DNA from: Jeongeupia naejangsanensis
GTDB taxonomy: Bacteria; Pseudomonadota; Gammaproteobacteria; Burkholderiales; Chitinibacteraceae
DNA: 64,000 nucleotides
Assembly (NCBI RefSeq): GCF_016865585.1
Contig: NZ_JAESND010000009.1
Span: 62,001-126,000 of the forward strand
Reading direction: 5' to 3'
Shown here: positions 63,569-64,000 of the stretch, piece after piece
Layout of the letters: every line of letters begins with the position of its first letter
Numbering within the stretch: the first letter of the stretch is position 1
Notes under the pieces: model-generated
What the model was told of the DNA's origin: nothing
The model's database searches: none
What the model saw: only the letters and a program-made list of their open reading frames with translations
Made by a program: the position numbers and the translations under genes

Positions 63569-64000
63569 CGTGCTGGCTCCGTACGCCGCAGGCTTAGATC
63601 ACCGGTATGGACGACCAGTTCGCCCGCATCGGTCGCCAGACGCAAGGAGCCGTCGTCGGCCAGTCCGGCCAGCGTGCCGGCGCGCCGGCTGCCGTCGGGG
63701 GCGATCAGTTCGACCTGCTGGCCGTGCCACGCGCTGAAGGCTTCCCAGCGCGGTTTGAACGGGGCAAAGCCGTGGACGGTGAATTCGTTCAGGCCACGCT
63801 CGAGCGCGGCCAGCAGCCGGGCCAGCAGGACGTTGCGTTCGGGGATGGCGCCGTGGTCGGCCAGACCGGCACAGGCCTGATCGGTCACCGCCGCCGGGGC
63901 GATAAGGTTGAGGCCGATGCCGATGACCGCGTCGGTCGGGCCCATTGCATCGCCGGCGATTTCGATCAGGATGCCGCCGACCTTGGCGCCGTCCAGCAGC
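63565..64000 (-). CDS. birA: Biotin--[acetyl-CoA-carboxylase] ligase, C-terminal part
   Basis: Only the C-terminal ~145 residues are present; the N-terminus runs off the right edge. KVGGILIEIAGDA, VIGIGLNL and a C-terminal SH3-like domain (GTLAGLADDGSLRLAT) identify BirA. It attaches biotin to acyl-CoA carboxylases. Whether it has the N-terminal repressor domain cannot be seen. It precedes coaX on the same strand. Confidence 0.95.
   Translation of the reverse strand, partial: LLDGAKVGGILIEIAGDAMGPTDAVIGIGLNLIAPAAVTDQACAGLADHGAIPERNVLLARLLAALERGLNEFTVHGFAPFKPRWEAFSAWHGQQVELIAPDGSRRAGTLAGLADDGSLRLATDAGELVVHTGDLSLRRTEPAR

Overview
The window is a gene-dense, high-GC chromosomal segment with no rRNA, tRNA, insertion sequence or CRISPR array that I can see. 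The gene set (dacA-dat-ybeD-lipB-lipA; dapF-DUF484-xerC; birA-coaX; a sigma-E/zinc anti-sigma pair beside a DUF2282/DUF692/DUF2063/DoxX cluster; GroESL under CIRCE plus a sigma-32 promoter) points to a betaproteobacterium. By protein flavour it is most likely in Neisseriales, near Chitinibacteraceae. That placement is inference; no marker gene here proves it.

Layout. 1-5612: end of argA, a membrane GGDEF/EAL protein, a CoA-binding protein, then dapF-DUF484-xerC. 5613-7193: a poorer accessory gap with a decayed NTF2-like gene and a tandem-repeat protein of unknown function. 7194-10045 (minus): bioA overlapping a PilZ-like protein gene. 10309-14477 (plus): a bufferin/gig-type metal-binding peptide cluster (DUF2282 precursor, DUF692/MNIO enzyme, DUF2063 partner, DoxX), a small ABM-like protein, an ECF sigma factor with its zinc anti-sigma, and a VOC protein. 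14888-21658 (minus): an eight-gene overlapping lipid-modification operon (FAD oxidase, DUF1365, Cfa-like methyltransferase, chalcone-isomerase-like, MFS, DUF3833, SDR, NTF2-like) diverging from a TetR gene. 22401-26101: a three-module flavoprotein, a GST and a LysR regulator. 26228-28387: groES-groEL.

28496-33341: a small unknown gene, a thioesterase, then the lipoate/D-alanine operon. 33495-39354: phzF-like; pcnB-folK; panB-HD-transglutaminase-panC. 39430-41220: a lower-GC accessory patch with three minus-strand genes. 41230-45000: LysE, RidA, a Braun-type alanine-zipper lipoprotein ending in Lys, a divergent pair of L,D-transpeptidases, and rnk. 45165-46084: FMN riboswitch and ribB. 46814-51235 (minus): the compact rph-dusA-retropepsin-rdgB-orf77-hemW operon. 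51314-53190 (minus): a Hanks kinase with PP2C phosphatase. 53315-57489: yicC-gmk-rpoZ-spoT. 57560-58917: thiS-ABM-thiG. 58979-61958: two tandem GNATs, trmB and a FlgT-like protein. 62017-64000 (minus): birA (cut by the window edge)-coaX-SPOR protein, the last carrying a 12-unit hexamer repeat.

The two most interesting systems are the bufferin cluster with its own sigma/anti-sigma switch (10229-14477), and the lipoprotein plus two L,D-transpeptidases at 42573-44560, which could form a local Braun-lipoprotein tethering module. The TetR-linked lipid operon comes next. Most other regions are ordinary housekeeping DNA. Start sites were chosen from Shine-Dalgarno matches and gene overlaps and are noted where uncertain.
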